Virus record (IMG/VR): IMGVR_UViG_3300005941_000032
Span: 1 to 27,479 of that record
Reading direction: 5' to 3' (one strand)
Length of the DNA: 27,479 nt
Source of the DNA: a virus
The notes under the pieces were generated by a model that was given only the letters and a program-made list of their open reading frames with translations, made no database searches and was not told where the DNA came from. Each line of letters starts with the position of its first letter. Position 1 is the stretch's first letter. A program made the position numbers and the translations under genes. Below are positions 6,045 through 13,193 of this stretch, in pieces.

Positions 6045-6508
6045 ACATAAAACACGTGTTTATCAATTATTTTACTTACTTCCATTTGATCTGCCCACAC
6101 CGGATTCACATACGTAGCGTGATAAAATGTAGCTCCCTTTGTAGGATCATCTACGTTTCCTATCATCACATCTCTGGCAATAGCCCGAGCTTGCTTCCAC
6201 GATTTGTTTTCTTTGGGCGTCTGATCTTTAATCATAAACGTCCAACTAAACTGCTTTGGTTGGTAGACTACATCGCATATACTATTAGGCCATTCCTTAT
6301 GCTCTACTCTATTCATGGTAACATGGGCAACAGCGATTTGGCCTTCAATGACCTCGCCGCGAGCCTCGTGATATATATTCATCGCCAAACAATTTTGGCT
6401 TTTAGGATCTATATCGGGTTGACCACCCATAGAAAGAGTTATGACAAGTGCCCCAGTTAGTACTGACATAGTTAATAATCCGCTTGTTATGTTTAAAGTT
6501 CTTGACAT
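6023..6508 (-). CDS. SleB-type cell wall hydrolase, phage endolysin candidate (161 aa)
   Basis: A short N-terminal hydrophobic segment (about residues 9-27) precedes a Hydrolase_2/SleB domain. Visible features are CLAMNIYHEARGE with the catalytic-type Glu near residue 48, GQIAVAHVTMNRV, WPNSICDVVYQPKQFSW and GATFYHATYVNPVW. This family cuts peptidoglycan glycan strands. With its export segment it fits a phage lysis enzyme acting in the periplasm. A TATAAATA octamer lies 5 bases before the ATG, so the transcript would begin almost at that codon. Translation may instead start at the ATG at 6469 (Met14), which has GGA 9 bases upstream. Confidence 0.85.
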   Translation of the reverse strand: MSRTLNITSGLLTMSVLTGALVITLSMGGQPDIDPKSQNCLAMNIYHEARGEVIEGQIAVAHVTMNRVEHKEWPNSICDVVYQPKQFSWTFMIKDQTPKENKSWKQARAIARDVMIGNVDDPTKGATFYHATYVNPVWADQMEVSKIIDKHVFYVWDGTWD

Positions 6509-6512
6509 AGGA

Positions 6513-6520
6513 TATTTATA
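6513..6520 (-). promoter_or_regulatory. T4-type late promoter octamer TATAAATA before the endolysin
   Basis: An exact octamer stands in the 16-base gap between the gene at 6525-6740 and the hydrolase gene. The predicted transcription start falls at or next to the hydrolase ATG at 6508, implying either a leaderless message or use of the internal start at 6469. Late expression suits a lysis gene. Confidence 0.6.
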
Positions 6521-6524
6521 AACC

Positions 6525-6740
6525 TTACAGTCCTAGAACACGACCTGCGTGTTCTTTTAAACCCTTATAGGGATTTTCAGTTAAAAACTCTGCAATCTGC
6601 TCGAAATAAAACGCAGATTTTTCCTCGCCTTCAAGTTCTAAAACTCCGGCGCATTCACTCATGAAATCAATAACTTCACGCAGAGCAACACGGCCATCGT
6701 TTCCCATGGCCGCTTTATGTGATTTACCTTTACGCTGCAT
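6525..6740 (-). CDS. Small protein of unknown function (71 aa)
   Basis: A 71-residue, mostly helical protein with a basic N-terminus (MQRKGKSHKAAMGNDGR) and an acidic middle. The start at 6740 is chosen because GGAGG lies 7 bases upstream. It falls inside the last codons of the preceding gene, giving coupled translation. I see no membrane segment or known motif. It is the last gene of the small operon led by the TGTACA-type promoter at 7387-7415. Confidence 0.65.
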   Translation of the reverse strand: MQRKGKSHKAAMGNDGRVALREVIDFMSECAGVLELEGEEKSAFYFEQIAEFLTENPYKGLKEHAGRVLGL

Positions 6741-6960
6741 TAGAAGGTTCCTCCATTGTAAGTTCAGTCCTCCAGAGATCATGTTGAAGTTCCATCTCAG
6801 CTTCCATCCTTTCAATGTTTTGCTGAAGATCGTCAACAATATCAAGCAGTTCAATTAAAACAGTGGCACGACTATGGCCAAAATTATGAGAACGACGAAC
6901 AATGCTCATCAATTTCTTTCTCATCATCAATGCATCTTGAATATCATTTACAATAATCAT
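6730..6960 (-). CDS. Small helical protein of unknown function (76 aa)
   Basis: A 76-residue protein, largely helical with a likely short coiled coil at about residues 35-60 (ELLDIVDDLQQNIERMEAEMEL). The start ATG overlaps the stop of the upstream gene (TAATG) and is preceded by GGAGGAAG. No catalytic motif is visible. It is coupled to both its neighbours, so it is a genuine member of the operon at 6525-7361. Confidence 0.65.
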   Translation of the reverse strand: MIIVNDIQDALMMRKKLMSIVRRSHNFGHSRATVLIELLDIVDDLQQNIERMEAEMELQHDLWRTELTMEEPSNAA

Positions 6961-7361
6961 TACGCTACTTCCTCCATATTATAAACTAAATTAGCGGCTG
7001 ACATTTCAGGCTTAAATCCGATTGCAACAAAACCATAGTTAGCTACAACCATTACATTACCTTCTACATCAACGATGATATCACCGACTGAAAGTGAAGA
7101 CATACGTGAGAAACGCGTAATCGCTGACTCAGGGCCAATGTTACCGATTTCAAAGCAATGCTCAGGAGTTTCAGCACGAATGTCAGAAACATGAGTATAA
7201 AGACCATCTGTAAGAGCTTGATCAGCGATACCAGAAATGTTATTTCCGCTAAAATCAAAGTTCATCTCTGTTTTAGCTTCACGCTTAGCGTTAGTTTCGC
7301 CAGCATTGATGGCTGCGATATCTGCTTTAGAGTATTGAATTTGCCAAACTGTAAAAATCAT
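6960..7361 (-). CDS. Conserved-looking small phage protein, SVGDII motif (133 aa)
   Basis: A 133-residue protein. The C-terminal half has the core SSLSVGDIIVDVEGNVMVVANYGFVAIGF, a pattern I associate with small phage and plasmid proteins of unknown role that share S-x-S-x-G-D-x-I and G-F elements. The N-terminus (MIFTVWQIQYSKADI) fits a family-like start. I choose 7361 because GGAG lies 10 bases before it; a longer frame to 7418 would run through the promoter. It is the first gene after the TGTACA site at 7387-7415, so it is probably expressed early or mid infection. Confidence 0.65.
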   Translation of the reverse strand: MIFTVWQIQYSKADIAAINAGETNAKREAKTEMNFDFSGNNISGIADQALTDGLYTHVSDIRAETPEHCFEIGNIGPESAITRFSRMSSLSVGDIIVDVEGNVMVVANYGFVAIGFKPEMSAANLVYNMEEVA

Positions 7362-7386
7362 GTTATTATCTCCATTTGATAATACC

Positions 7387-7415
7387 ATCCTACAGCATAT
7401 TAAAAGCAATGTACA
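7387..7415 (-). promoter_or_regulatory. Promoter-like site, TGTACA-17-TAGGAT
   Basis: Leftward TGTACA (7415-7410), a 17-base spacer beginning TTGCTTTT, and TAGGAT (7392-7387). The -35 region and spacer start are almost identical to those of the site at 13591-13619, including the T-run just upstream, so these two form a repeated terminator-promoter unit. Confidence 0.65.
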
Positions 7416-7416
7416 C

Positions 7417-7438
7417 AAAAAAGCGCCGATCGAAATCG
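7417..7438 (-). terminator. Weak terminator-like hairpin
   Basis: On the minus strand CGAT-TTCG-ATCG (7438-7427) is followed by GCGC and six T (7422-7417). The 4-bp stem is short, so termination would be weak. It stands between the small gene ending at 7467 and the promoter at 7387-7415, in the same place as the much stronger UUCG hairpin at 13621-13646. Confidence 0.35.
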
Positions 7439-7466
7439 TTTAAAAACAACAACTTGTAAAATAAAT

Positions 7467-7553
7467 TTATTTAAACTGCTTTAATGCTTGTAGAATGTAT
7501 CTTCTATGCAGTCTATATTCTGCCACTATCTGAGCAAATGATTTTTCTGTCAT
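7467..7553 (-). CDS. Possible 28-residue peptide coupled to the gene upstream
   Basis: A frame of 28 codons starts with an ATG that overlaps the stop of the gene at 7550-8620 (ATGA) and encodes a helical, basic peptide beginning MTEKSFAQIVAEYRLHRR. Coupling through the overlap is the only support. No separate ribosome binding site is clear, and a peptide this short could be chance. Confidence 0.4.
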   Translation of the reverse strand: MTEKSFAQIVAEYRLHRRYILQALKQFK

Positions 7554-8620
7554 ACTAGAAACTCCGCTAAAGTTGCTTTTTGTTGTTTTGCTTCAAGCGC
7601 TTCAGGGCGCCAAATATCAGGATACATAGGCTTATCATTTTTATCCATCATATAATAACCTGAAGCATTTTTAAGACCTCGGCCAGAACGATCGAGATTA
7701 TTTAAAAACCTGATATAGATGCATAAGGTATCTTCGTGTGCCACAGCATTTGTACCAAGGTTTTCTGTAAGATCTGCTAGTGCTCGATCGTGATATTCTA
7801 CTTGACTCATCCCTTTTGGCTTTCGAAACATTTGTTCGATTGCTTGTCTAGCATTATTACCACAATATAAACTACTATTAGGATCTACATATTGTGGATG
7901 ATACGTAGCAATGTCTGCAATGGCTTGTGCATATGGAAAGTTCCAACGACGAATCCCGTTGTCTATATTTTTCTGGTTAAGTCTATCAGTTAAACTCTTT
8001 TGTTCAAGCGGTGGATTACCTGCATTATAGTTTTCTTTAAGATGTTCTGTCAGTTCGCCCATTAGTTCTAAACCAAAACTCGTTATATGTTCAGGAAGAT
8101 TCATACCTTTCTTCGGAGTAGGGTTCTGGTTACCAATAGTAGAAAACATCTTTTTACCAGCTTTTTTCCACTGCTTCATAAGATTCGCCATCTCATCTGC
8201 AGTTTCATACATTCCGAAATGACTAACTATGCTATGATGATATCCGTGCCATGGTTTGCCAGCATAAAATCCTGATCCAGTACTACGATGCGTATAATAA
8301 GCAAACACATATTCTCGAAGAGTCCATTTATTTGTCACATATTTCTGAACTCGTTCTTGTACCTCTTTCGGCCTTTTCTTAAATACTACTTGATTAGTGC
8401 CGTGATTTAAATCTTGGTTTACGTTATTGAATCCTTCATACGTTCTAGACACACAGTTGTAAGCAGGGATATTTTGCATTAACTCGTCGTTCACGTGTTC
8501 GTCAGCTTCAGGTCCAAGATAATCAGCATCGCCGATTAGGCAATTCTCTTCAAGCCATTTTGAACGAGGCCAGAAATAATCCACATAACAATCGTAATTT
8601 GGTCGTCTTTCTAATTCCAT
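7550..8620 (-). CDS. Unrecognised 356-residue protein
   Basis: A full-length soluble protein, rich in aromatic residues, His and Asn. Examples are PWHGYHHSIVSHFGMYETADEM around residues 122-145 and WNFPYAQAIADIATYHPQYVDP near 227-248. No nucleotide-binding loop, membrane segment or known enzyme motif can be named with confidence. It overlaps the SGNH-like gene upstream by one base and the dCMP deaminase lies just beyond, so the three are coupled in one operon. I considered the thymine-hypermodification pyrophosphorylase families, because the operon concerns pyrimidines, but their hallmark Arg/Asp motifs are not evident. Function is unknown. Confidence 0.7.
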   Translation of the reverse strand: MELERRPNYDCYVDYFWPRSKWLEENCLIGDADYLGPEADEHVNDELMQNIPAYNCVSRTYEGFNNVNQDLNHGTNQVVFKKRPKEVQERVQKYVTNKWTLREYVFAYYTHRSTGSGFYAGKPWHGYHHSIVSHFGMYETADEMANLMKQWKKAGKKMFSTIGNQNPTPKKGMNLPEHITSFGLELMGELTEHLKENYNAGNPPLEQKSLTDRLNQKNIDNGIRRWNFPYAQAIADIATYHPQYVDPNSSLYCGNNARQAIEQMFRKPKGMSQVEYHDRALADLTENLGTNAVAHEDTLCIYIRFLNNLDRSGRGLKNASGYYMMDKNDKPMYPDIWRPEALEAKQQKATLAEFLV

Positions 8621-9555
8621 TACATAAAACTTTCTAGTGTGTTTTCGCTCTCACCCCAATTCATACGGCGATAAAACATGGGATTAAGATGTACTGATTG
8701 GGGTCTTTCCATTTTATCTATAGCATATTTTTCTTCATTCATATCATACCAAGCTTGAGGTGGTTTTACTAATTTCATTTCATATATTTTCATACAGCCT
8801 TCCATATCCCAAGCTGCTTTCATTCTTTCATCTCTTGAGCCCCAAAATGGTTGCTTCTTGTAATACCCGGTCTGAGGAAGTTTACGGCCTTCGAATTCAA
8901 TTGGCCACGGCACCGCGTATTCTACTTCAATGCCAAGACTCTTTCCGAAATCGCTATATGCTTCGACCATTTTATAGATGCTAGTTTCTACTCTGCATAA
9001 ATGGTGACGTACATCAATATTGCCAAGAGATATGGTAACACCTTTATGATGCGGTTTGATATGAGACCTGATGTATGCAAAATCTTCATTGATTTGGCCA
9101 AACAATGTAGTACCATCTTGCTTGACTACACTACTATTCTTCGGTGCATATGCGCACACGTGACTGTCACCGATTGCTAACCATTCGTGTGGTAAATCAC
9201 TGCCTACAAGAGGCTTAGCTTCAGAAAGCTTCTCAGTTATTGCATCGCACCAATCTTTGTCAGTTACGTCTTTTCGCTTCTTTAACTGCGCACCGTAGTC
9301 AACTGGAGAGCCGTCCAGTACTGTTATTGTTTCTGAAGCGAGCAAGTTATCGATCCAAACCTTAATAACTTCGTTAAACCCACCCATAAGATTAATAGTA
9401 CCACCAAAATTAGCACCAGGCAAAAGATAAACATCTTTGTGCTTTCCATTCGTATGGTCAATGGGTACATTAAGATTTTCTGACCAAGTTCTGGCATAGC
9501 CATAACTGTGGCTTGATGTCTTCTTAGGTATTTTACTAAAGGTTCCGACTATCAT
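8620..9555 (-). CDS. SGNH/GDSL-hydrolase-like protein (311 aa)
   Basis: A 311-residue soluble protein. LAIGDSHVCAY (GDSH at residues 129-132) resembles block I of SGNH hydrolases, SLGNIDVRHH (177-185) resembles the block with the oxyanion Asn, and SVHLN (287-291) stands where the catalytic His block is expected. The Asp three residues before that His is replaced by Gln286, so a Ser-His or altered active site is implied. About 120 residues precede block I, longer than usual. The start ATG overlaps the deaminase stop (ATGA). Substrate unknown: it could act on sugars or lipids, or have lost catalysis. Confidence 0.55.
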   Translation of the reverse strand: MIVGTFSKIPKKTSSHSYGYARTWSENLNVPIDHTNGKHKDVYLLPGANFGGTINLMGGFNEVIKVWIDNLLASETITVLDGSPVDYGAQLKKRKDVTDKDWCDAITEKLSEAKPLVGSDLPHEWLAIGDSHVCAYAPKNSSVVKQDGTTLFGQINEDFAYIRSHIKPHHKGVTISLGNIDVRHHLCRVETSIYKMVEAYSDFGKSLGIEVEYAVPWPIEFEGRKLPQTGYYKKQPFWGSRDERMKAAWDMEGCMKIYEMKLVKPPQAWYDMNEEKYAIDKMERPQSVHLNPMFYRRMNWGESENTLESFM

Positions 9556-9992
9556 TCTATAAACTCATAATCAACACCAGCTTCACTAAAGAGTTCCGAT
9601 GAATATGCAAACGACTCGATCCATCGTTGTGGGTATTCTGCTAGCGGCATAACAACTCTCTTAATTCCAACCTGAATAATACCCTTTGCGCAATCAGAGC
9701 AGACAGGTAATCCATGAACATAGAGAGTTGCACCGTCAAGTGATACACCATTATATGTAGCATTGTATATGCAGTTCATTTCAGCATGAACTACAAACTT
9801 ATACTTAACATCTTTGTTTGCATATCGATCAAAACTATCACTAATTCCTCTTGGAAATCCGTTGTAGCCTTGAGCAAGCACTTGTCCTTTTGATCCTACA
9901 GCAATCGCACCGATTTTAGATGAAGGATCTTTCGACCAATTAGCGACTCCAGATGCTAGATCAAGATATCGCTTATCCCATTTATTAACCAT
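9552..9992 (-). CDS. dCMP deaminase (146 aa)
   Basis: It converts dCMP to dUMP, the substrate for thymidylate synthesis. The zinc-site motifs are visible: VVHAEMN (His69, Glu71) and LPVCSDC (Cys98, Cys101), with the usual Pro-Cys replaced by Pro-Val-Cys. The N-terminal WSKDPSSKIGAIAV and GYNGFPRG elements are typical of phage and bacterial dCMP deaminases. The length fits the family. I start at 9992 (MVNKWDKRYL) because an AAAAAGG site precedes it; the longer open frame lies inside the transporter gene. It is downstream of the NCS1 permease across a stable 8-bp hairpin. ThyX is encoded further upstream. Confidence 0.9.
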   Translation of the reverse strand: MVNKWDKRYLDLASGVANWSKDPSSKIGAIAVGSKGQVLAQGYNGFPRGISDSFDRYANKDVKYKFVVHAEMNCIYNATYNGVSLDGATLYVHGLPVCSDCAKGIIQVGIKRVVMPLAEYPQRWIESFAYSSELFSEAGVDYEFIE

Positions 9993-10013
9993 AATATAAA
10001 CCTTTTTTTGTGT

Positions 10014-10037
10014 CGAGTAGGACTTTCGCCCTACTCG
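10014..10037 (-). other. Perfect 8-bp hairpin between permease and deaminase
   Basis: CGAGTAGG and CCTACTCG pair perfectly across an 8-base loop (GCGAAAGT on the transcript). No T-run follows on the minus strand, so it is not a standard terminator there. It may protect or process the message between the two genes, changing their relative expression. Confidence 0.6.
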
Positions 10038-10048
10038 TTTATTATACA

Positions 10049-11440
10049 CTATTTTTTCATGATTGTAAAATAAATAATTCCACCGAGTGCGGCACCAATT
10101 ACCCATCCGAATCCTGATAAGAAGCCAAGAACTGGCAACCATACCGTTCCAAGAGAGAACGCTGCAGGCAATGCCCAAGCTGCGAGTGCTTTCTTGTTCC
10201 AACCATTGTCATAATAGTATTCACCATCTTCAGATGCATTAAATAGTTCATCAATATCTAGTGCTTCTTTCTTGATCATATAGTGATCGACCATCATAAT
10301 ACCATAGATCGGAGCGAGTACAGCGCCAAAGGTATTTACAAAATTGAAGATACCCATTTGACTTACTACTGAAACCCAAAGACCACCAATTACGAGAGCA
10401 AATGCCGATGTAATCAAACCACCAAGTCTAAAGTCGATCTTAGCTGGTGCTAGATTGGCAAGATCATAAGCAGGTGGAATAAAGTTAGCCACCATATTAA
10501 TGCCAACAGTCGCAAAGAAGAACGCGATAGCAGCTACAATAGTAAGTGGTAAAGATCCGACAGCTGCCACAATATCAGTAGGATTTGTCATTGGTTCACC
10601 GAAGACTACAATAGTACCAGCAGTAACTACTAAAGCGATTAACGAAAAGAAAGCAATGTTTAATGGCAAGCCAAGTAGATTGCCCTTTCTCATTTCCTTT
10701 TGTGATTTTACAAATCTAGAGAAATCACCGTAGTTAATTACAACAGCCGCAAAGTATGCAATCATTGTACCAACTACTGCGAACCACGCACTGAGTGCTG
10801 TTCCACTATAATCACCTACGCCTTGAAAGATAGTACCTACTTCTGTCATGAGTCCTGATCCGGCCGCATTCCAAATAAGAAGAGCAAGAACAATCATAAC
10901 AGCATATACAAACACTCCCGCAAAATTTAAGAACTTAGCGATAGTATCAATGCCTTTCATAAACAAGAAGATCTGAAAACCCCACACAATTAAGAACGAT
11001 ACCCAATCAATGCCAGTCATACCAAGCCACATACTCGATGGCTCAATTCCTAAAAGAGATTTAATTAAGAGAGACAAAGCTGTTGATGCAAAATAAGTTT
11101 GCGCGCCATACCAGAAGATGGCTACAACAGCTCGTAATACAGCCGGAAAGTTAGCGCCCTTTACACCCATACTCGCTCGAGCCATAACTGGAAATGGAAT
11201 GCCATGCTGTACAGAAGGTTTACCCATTAGGTTTACCAGCACCATAACAAAAAGTCCTGCTACCAAAATAGCAGAAAAGACAGACCAGCCAGAAAGGCCA
11301 TATGATAAGAATAGTGATGCTGCTAAAGTATATCCAAAGAGTGATTGAATATCGTTAGACCATACATTGAAAATTTCAAACCAACCCCATGTTTTTTTAT
11401 CCTCGGTTACAGGGCCGAGGTCTTCATTATGAAGTTCCAT
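10049..11440 (-). CDS. NCS1-family nucleobase/hydantoin-type permease (463 aa)
   Basis: A complete 12-helix-type transporter of the nucleobase:cation symporter-1 family, which takes up cytosine, uracil, allantoin, hydantoins or thiamine-like compounds. Family signs are GIPFPVMARASMGVKGANFP (about residues 80-99), FWYGAQTY (109-116) and VINYGDFSRF. Trp110 and Gln114 have the same spacing as the substrate-stacking Trp117 and Gln121 of Mhp1. GINMVANF in the later half fits the TM8 region. The length is normal and the frame intact. The start has AAGGAA upstream. It sits between a ThyA-family gene and dCMP deaminase, pointing to pyrimidine scavenging. The substrate cannot be fixed from sequence. 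Full-length NCS1 carriers are unusual in phage genomes. Confidence 0.88.
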   Translation of the reverse strand: MELHNEDLGPVTEDKKTWGWFEIFNVWSNDIQSLFGYTLAASLFLSYGLSGWSVFSAILVAGLFVMVLVNLMGKPSVQHGIPFPVMARASMGVKGANFPAVLRAVVAIFWYGAQTYFASTALSLLIKSLLGIEPSSMWLGMTGIDWVSFLIVWGFQIFLFMKGIDTIAKFLNFAGVFVYAVMIVLALLIWNAAGSGLMTEVGTIFQGVGDYSGTALSAWFAVVGTMIAYFAAVVINYGDFSRFVKSQKEMRKGNLLGLPLNIAFFSLIALVVTAGTIVVFGEPMTNPTDIVAAVGSLPLTIVAAIAFFFATVGINMVANFIPPAYDLANLAPAKIDFRLGGLITSAFALVIGGLWVSVVSQMGIFNFVNTFGAVLAPIYGIMMVDHYMIKKEALDIDELFNASEDGEYYYDNGWNKKALAAWALPAAFSLGTVWLPVLGFLSGFGWVIGAALGGIIYFTIMKK

Positions 11441-11471
11441 ATTAAGTTCCTTGTTTTGTTGTTGTGTAGTA

Positions 11472-11498
11472 GATATAGCAGTTTTAAACTACTATATC
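11472..11498 (-). repeat. 13-bp inverted repeat spanning the ThyA-like stop codon
   Basis: GATATAG-x-AGTTT and its complement AAACT-x-CTATATC form an almost perfect palindrome (one G-T or C-A position) with hardly any loop. The stop codon of the ThyA-like gene lies inside it. No T-run follows. It could be an mRNA stabiliser or an operator ahead of the permease gene, which starts 32 bases further on. Confidence 0.5.
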
Positions 11499-12197
11499 AA
11501 AATGCCGTTCATAAACGTGCAAATTTTGTACTTGCCACGTCATCAAGGCTGGTTCAATAGCCTCGCCACTGCCGCTTGCAGTGCGTTCAAAACGTCGGAA
11601 GTTATAATCGTCGCATAGTTTTTGTACTACATGCATTTGCCATGCGTAATCATTTTTGTAACCAAAGACTACGTCATTAGAACGCATTTGGACTACAGCA
11701 TGAAGCAGACCATCACGAATATAATAAGTGACAGCGTTGGTACAGATGAAATCATTTTTGCCGTTATCTTTATAATCAAGCCAAATGCTAGGGCGATTAT
11801 AAACCATGGTAGCACGTCTTCCATCAGGATTCTCTAGCAGTTCTGTTAATACATTATCGTACTGTTTATTGTAAGTATCACTGAAGATAAGTTTGCCATA
11901 GTTAGAGTTAATCTCACCATGTGAATTGGAAGCATACTTCCATGCTGCTGGAGGATCACGATGTTCACCAAAAATGTCATTGATATTAGTCGACATGTTA
12001 TGGTACCATAGCAGTTCTTGGTTAATGTAATCCTGGTTGGGTACACCAAATATAGACTTTTCGGTTGCAATAAAAGATGCACCGATTAATTCAATAGTTT
12101 TAGCGCCAGTTTTATCTATAGTGAATGCTTCATCTTTAAGTTCATTAATAAAGAATTGCCGTACGTCGTTTACGCTATTTGCTTTCATATCTATCAT
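11484..12197 (-). CDS. ThyA-superfamily enzyme, possible dCMP hydroxymethylase (237 aa)
   Basis: Thymidylate synthase-type fold. Visible are the nucleophile Cys152 (FICTN), the phosphate and proton-relay run QMRSNDVVFG (170-179) and LHVYERH (226-232). NSNYG (98-101 region) matches the conserved substrate loop. At the position of ThyA Asn177, which selects dUMP, the aligned residue is Asp183 (GYKNDYAW). Asp there is the hallmark of dCMP hydroxymethylases such as T4 gp42. With ThyX also encoded, a second dTMP synthase would be redundant, so hydroxymethylation of dCMP is plausible. The protein is shorter than ThyA (264). Start 12197 or 12188; the ribosome binding site does not decide. Confidence 0.75.
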   Translation of the reverse strand: MIDMKANSVNDVRQFFINELKDEAFTIDKTGAKTIELIGASFIATEKSIFGVPNQDYINQELLWYHNMSTNINDIFGEHRDPPAAWKYASNSHGEINSNYGKLIFSDTYNKQYDNVLTELLENPDGRRATMVYNRPSIWLDYKDNGKNDFICTNAVTYYIRDGLLHAVVQMRSNDVVFGYKNDYAWQMHVVQKLCDDYNFRRFERTASGSGEAIEPALMTWQVQNLHVYERHFDIVV

Positions 12198-12483
12198 CCA
12201 TATCTTTACCTTCTTCGTATGCTACACGAAGAATCATAAGTTGCGTTAAAGCGTGATCGAGATGGAGAAGACCAGACTCAGGATCAGTATCTTCTTTATT
12301 CCAATATGCCATTAAGTGACGCTGAAGAGAAGAATAAGATCTACTCCACTCAGTCGTGTTTATGTCATCACGCCAGTTGTTTTCACCGTATTTCTTTGCA
12401 CCAAATTCTAGTACTCTCGCTGCAGATTCAATAGCGAGAGTTGGTACAAGGTGAATCGGGGGTTTGCCATTATCGTATTTCAT
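12175..12483 (-). CDS. dATP/dGTP diphosphohydrolase-type protein (102 aa)
   Basis: It matches the all-alpha NTP pyrophosphatase-like family named dATP/dGTP diphosphohydrolase (DUF5664 type). Visible are KPPIHLVPTLAIESAARVLEFGAKKYGENNWR near the N-terminus, then LQRHLMAYWNKEDTDPESGLLHLDHA. The Glu/Asp/His cluster ESGLLHLDH should bind metal. Such enzymes hydrolyse dNTPs to monophosphates and are common in phages. The ATG at 12483 lacks a ribosome binding site. A TTTACA-17-TAGAAT promoter ends 7 bases before it, implying a leaderless message. The gene's end overlaps the ThyA-like start. Confidence 0.8.
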   Translation of the reverse strand: MKYDNGKPPIHLVPTLAIESAARVLEFGAKKYGENNWRDDINTTEWSRSYSSLQRHLMAYWNKEDTDPESGLLHLDHALTQLMILRVAYEEGKDMDDRYESK

Positions 12484-12489
12484 AATTGT

Positions 12490-12518
12490 ATTCTACCATA
12501 TTATAGAGGATATGTAAA
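12490..12518 (-). promoter_or_regulatory. Promoter-like site, TTTACA-17-TAGAAT, leaderless start predicted
   Basis: Leftward TTTACA (12518-12513), 17 bases and TAGAAT (12495-12490). The expected start of transcription is 6 to 7 bases further, at 12484-12483, the A of the ATG of the next gene. The -35 lies inside the end of the upstream coding region. The -10 and spacing are identical to the polymerase promoter at 25327-25355. Confidence 0.6.
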
Positions 12519-12923
12519 TCTATTATTTTCATCTATGTGTTTTAATGCTTCTTTTGCGTCAACATAATCGATGACTGTATATTCTACTACTTGATTTTCT
12601 TCGAGCGGACCACCCCAGGGCCTCGACCACATCCAAATTCCAAGCTGATCGATTTTACCAGCTTTAATTTGTTTTTGAATATACTCAGATACATGAACAC
12701 CAGACTTAGAGTACATTTTATAATCAATGGCTCCAAGTATCTGATGATATGTATCATATTCATAGCCATCATATAAAGTCTGAAATTGATCAACCTTTGC
12801 TTGATGGAATTCTACAAATTCAGAATCCCATCTAAAATAGGGGTTTGGTCGATTATCTTTATTGACCTTTTCGTCACGCTGAATAATAAAAGCTTTATCG
12901 ACCTTAGCTTTAAAGTGAGTCAT
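12501..12923 (-). CDS. Unrecognised protein (140 aa)
   Basis: A 140-residue soluble protein. It is rich in Tyr, Asp and Lys, with the segment IWMWSRPWGGPLEENQVVEYTVIDYVDAKEAL in its second half. That looks like a small alpha/beta domain, but I cannot place it. The start at 12923 is an ATG overlapping the stop of the preceding gene (TAATG); a TTG two codons further up is unlikely. It is in the middle of an operon of small genes running from 13567 to 12501. Confidence 0.65.
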   Translation of the reverse strand: MTHFKAKVDKAFIIQRDEKVNKDNRPNPYFRWDSEFVEFHQAKVDQFQTLYDGYEYDTYHQILGAIDYKMYSKSGVHVSEYIQKQIKAGKIDQLGIWMWSRPWGGPLEENQVVEYTVIDYVDAKEALKHIDENNRFTYPL

Positions 12924-13192
12924 TAACAATAATCTCTTGTATACACGTCAAAGTGAGTGGCATTTTCAATTGGTGTGTCGTGAGCATATGTAGAAAGGCG
13001 AGGGCCGCGAGGACGAATACGAAGACCTTTTGTAGAATATTTTTTGTAGCCAATAGCTTTATTAAATTTATTAAGATATTTGTTTTGGTTGCGAATCAGT
13101 AGTTTTAATTCTGAAATCGCAGGATCATCAATATCAGAACAAGAAAAACGATAGCTATCAGAAGAACGATTTTTAAAAGTTACGAATACCAT
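12923..13192 (-). CDS. Small basic protein of unknown function (89 aa)
   Basis: An 89-residue basic protein with many Arg, Lys, Ser and Tyr, and a run GLRIRPRGPRLSTYAHD near the middle that could contact nucleic acid. That is speculation, since no known fold is recognisable. GGAG stands 7 bases before the ATG. It is coupled by a TAATG overlap to the next gene. Confidence 0.65.
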   Translation of the reverse strand: MVFVTFKNRSSDSYRFSCSDIDDPAISELKLLIRNQNKYLNKFNKAIGYKKYSTKGLRIRPRGPRLSTYAHDTPIENATHFDVYTRDYC

Positions 13193-13193
13193 A

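Noticed and set aside
12175-12483. Idea that the phage replaces adenine by 2-aminoadenine (Z genome), from the dATP/dGTP diphosphohydrolase-type protein.
   Set aside because: No PurZ-type synthetase or DpoZ-type polymerase is seen. The polymerase is family B, and such hydrolases are common in ordinary phages.
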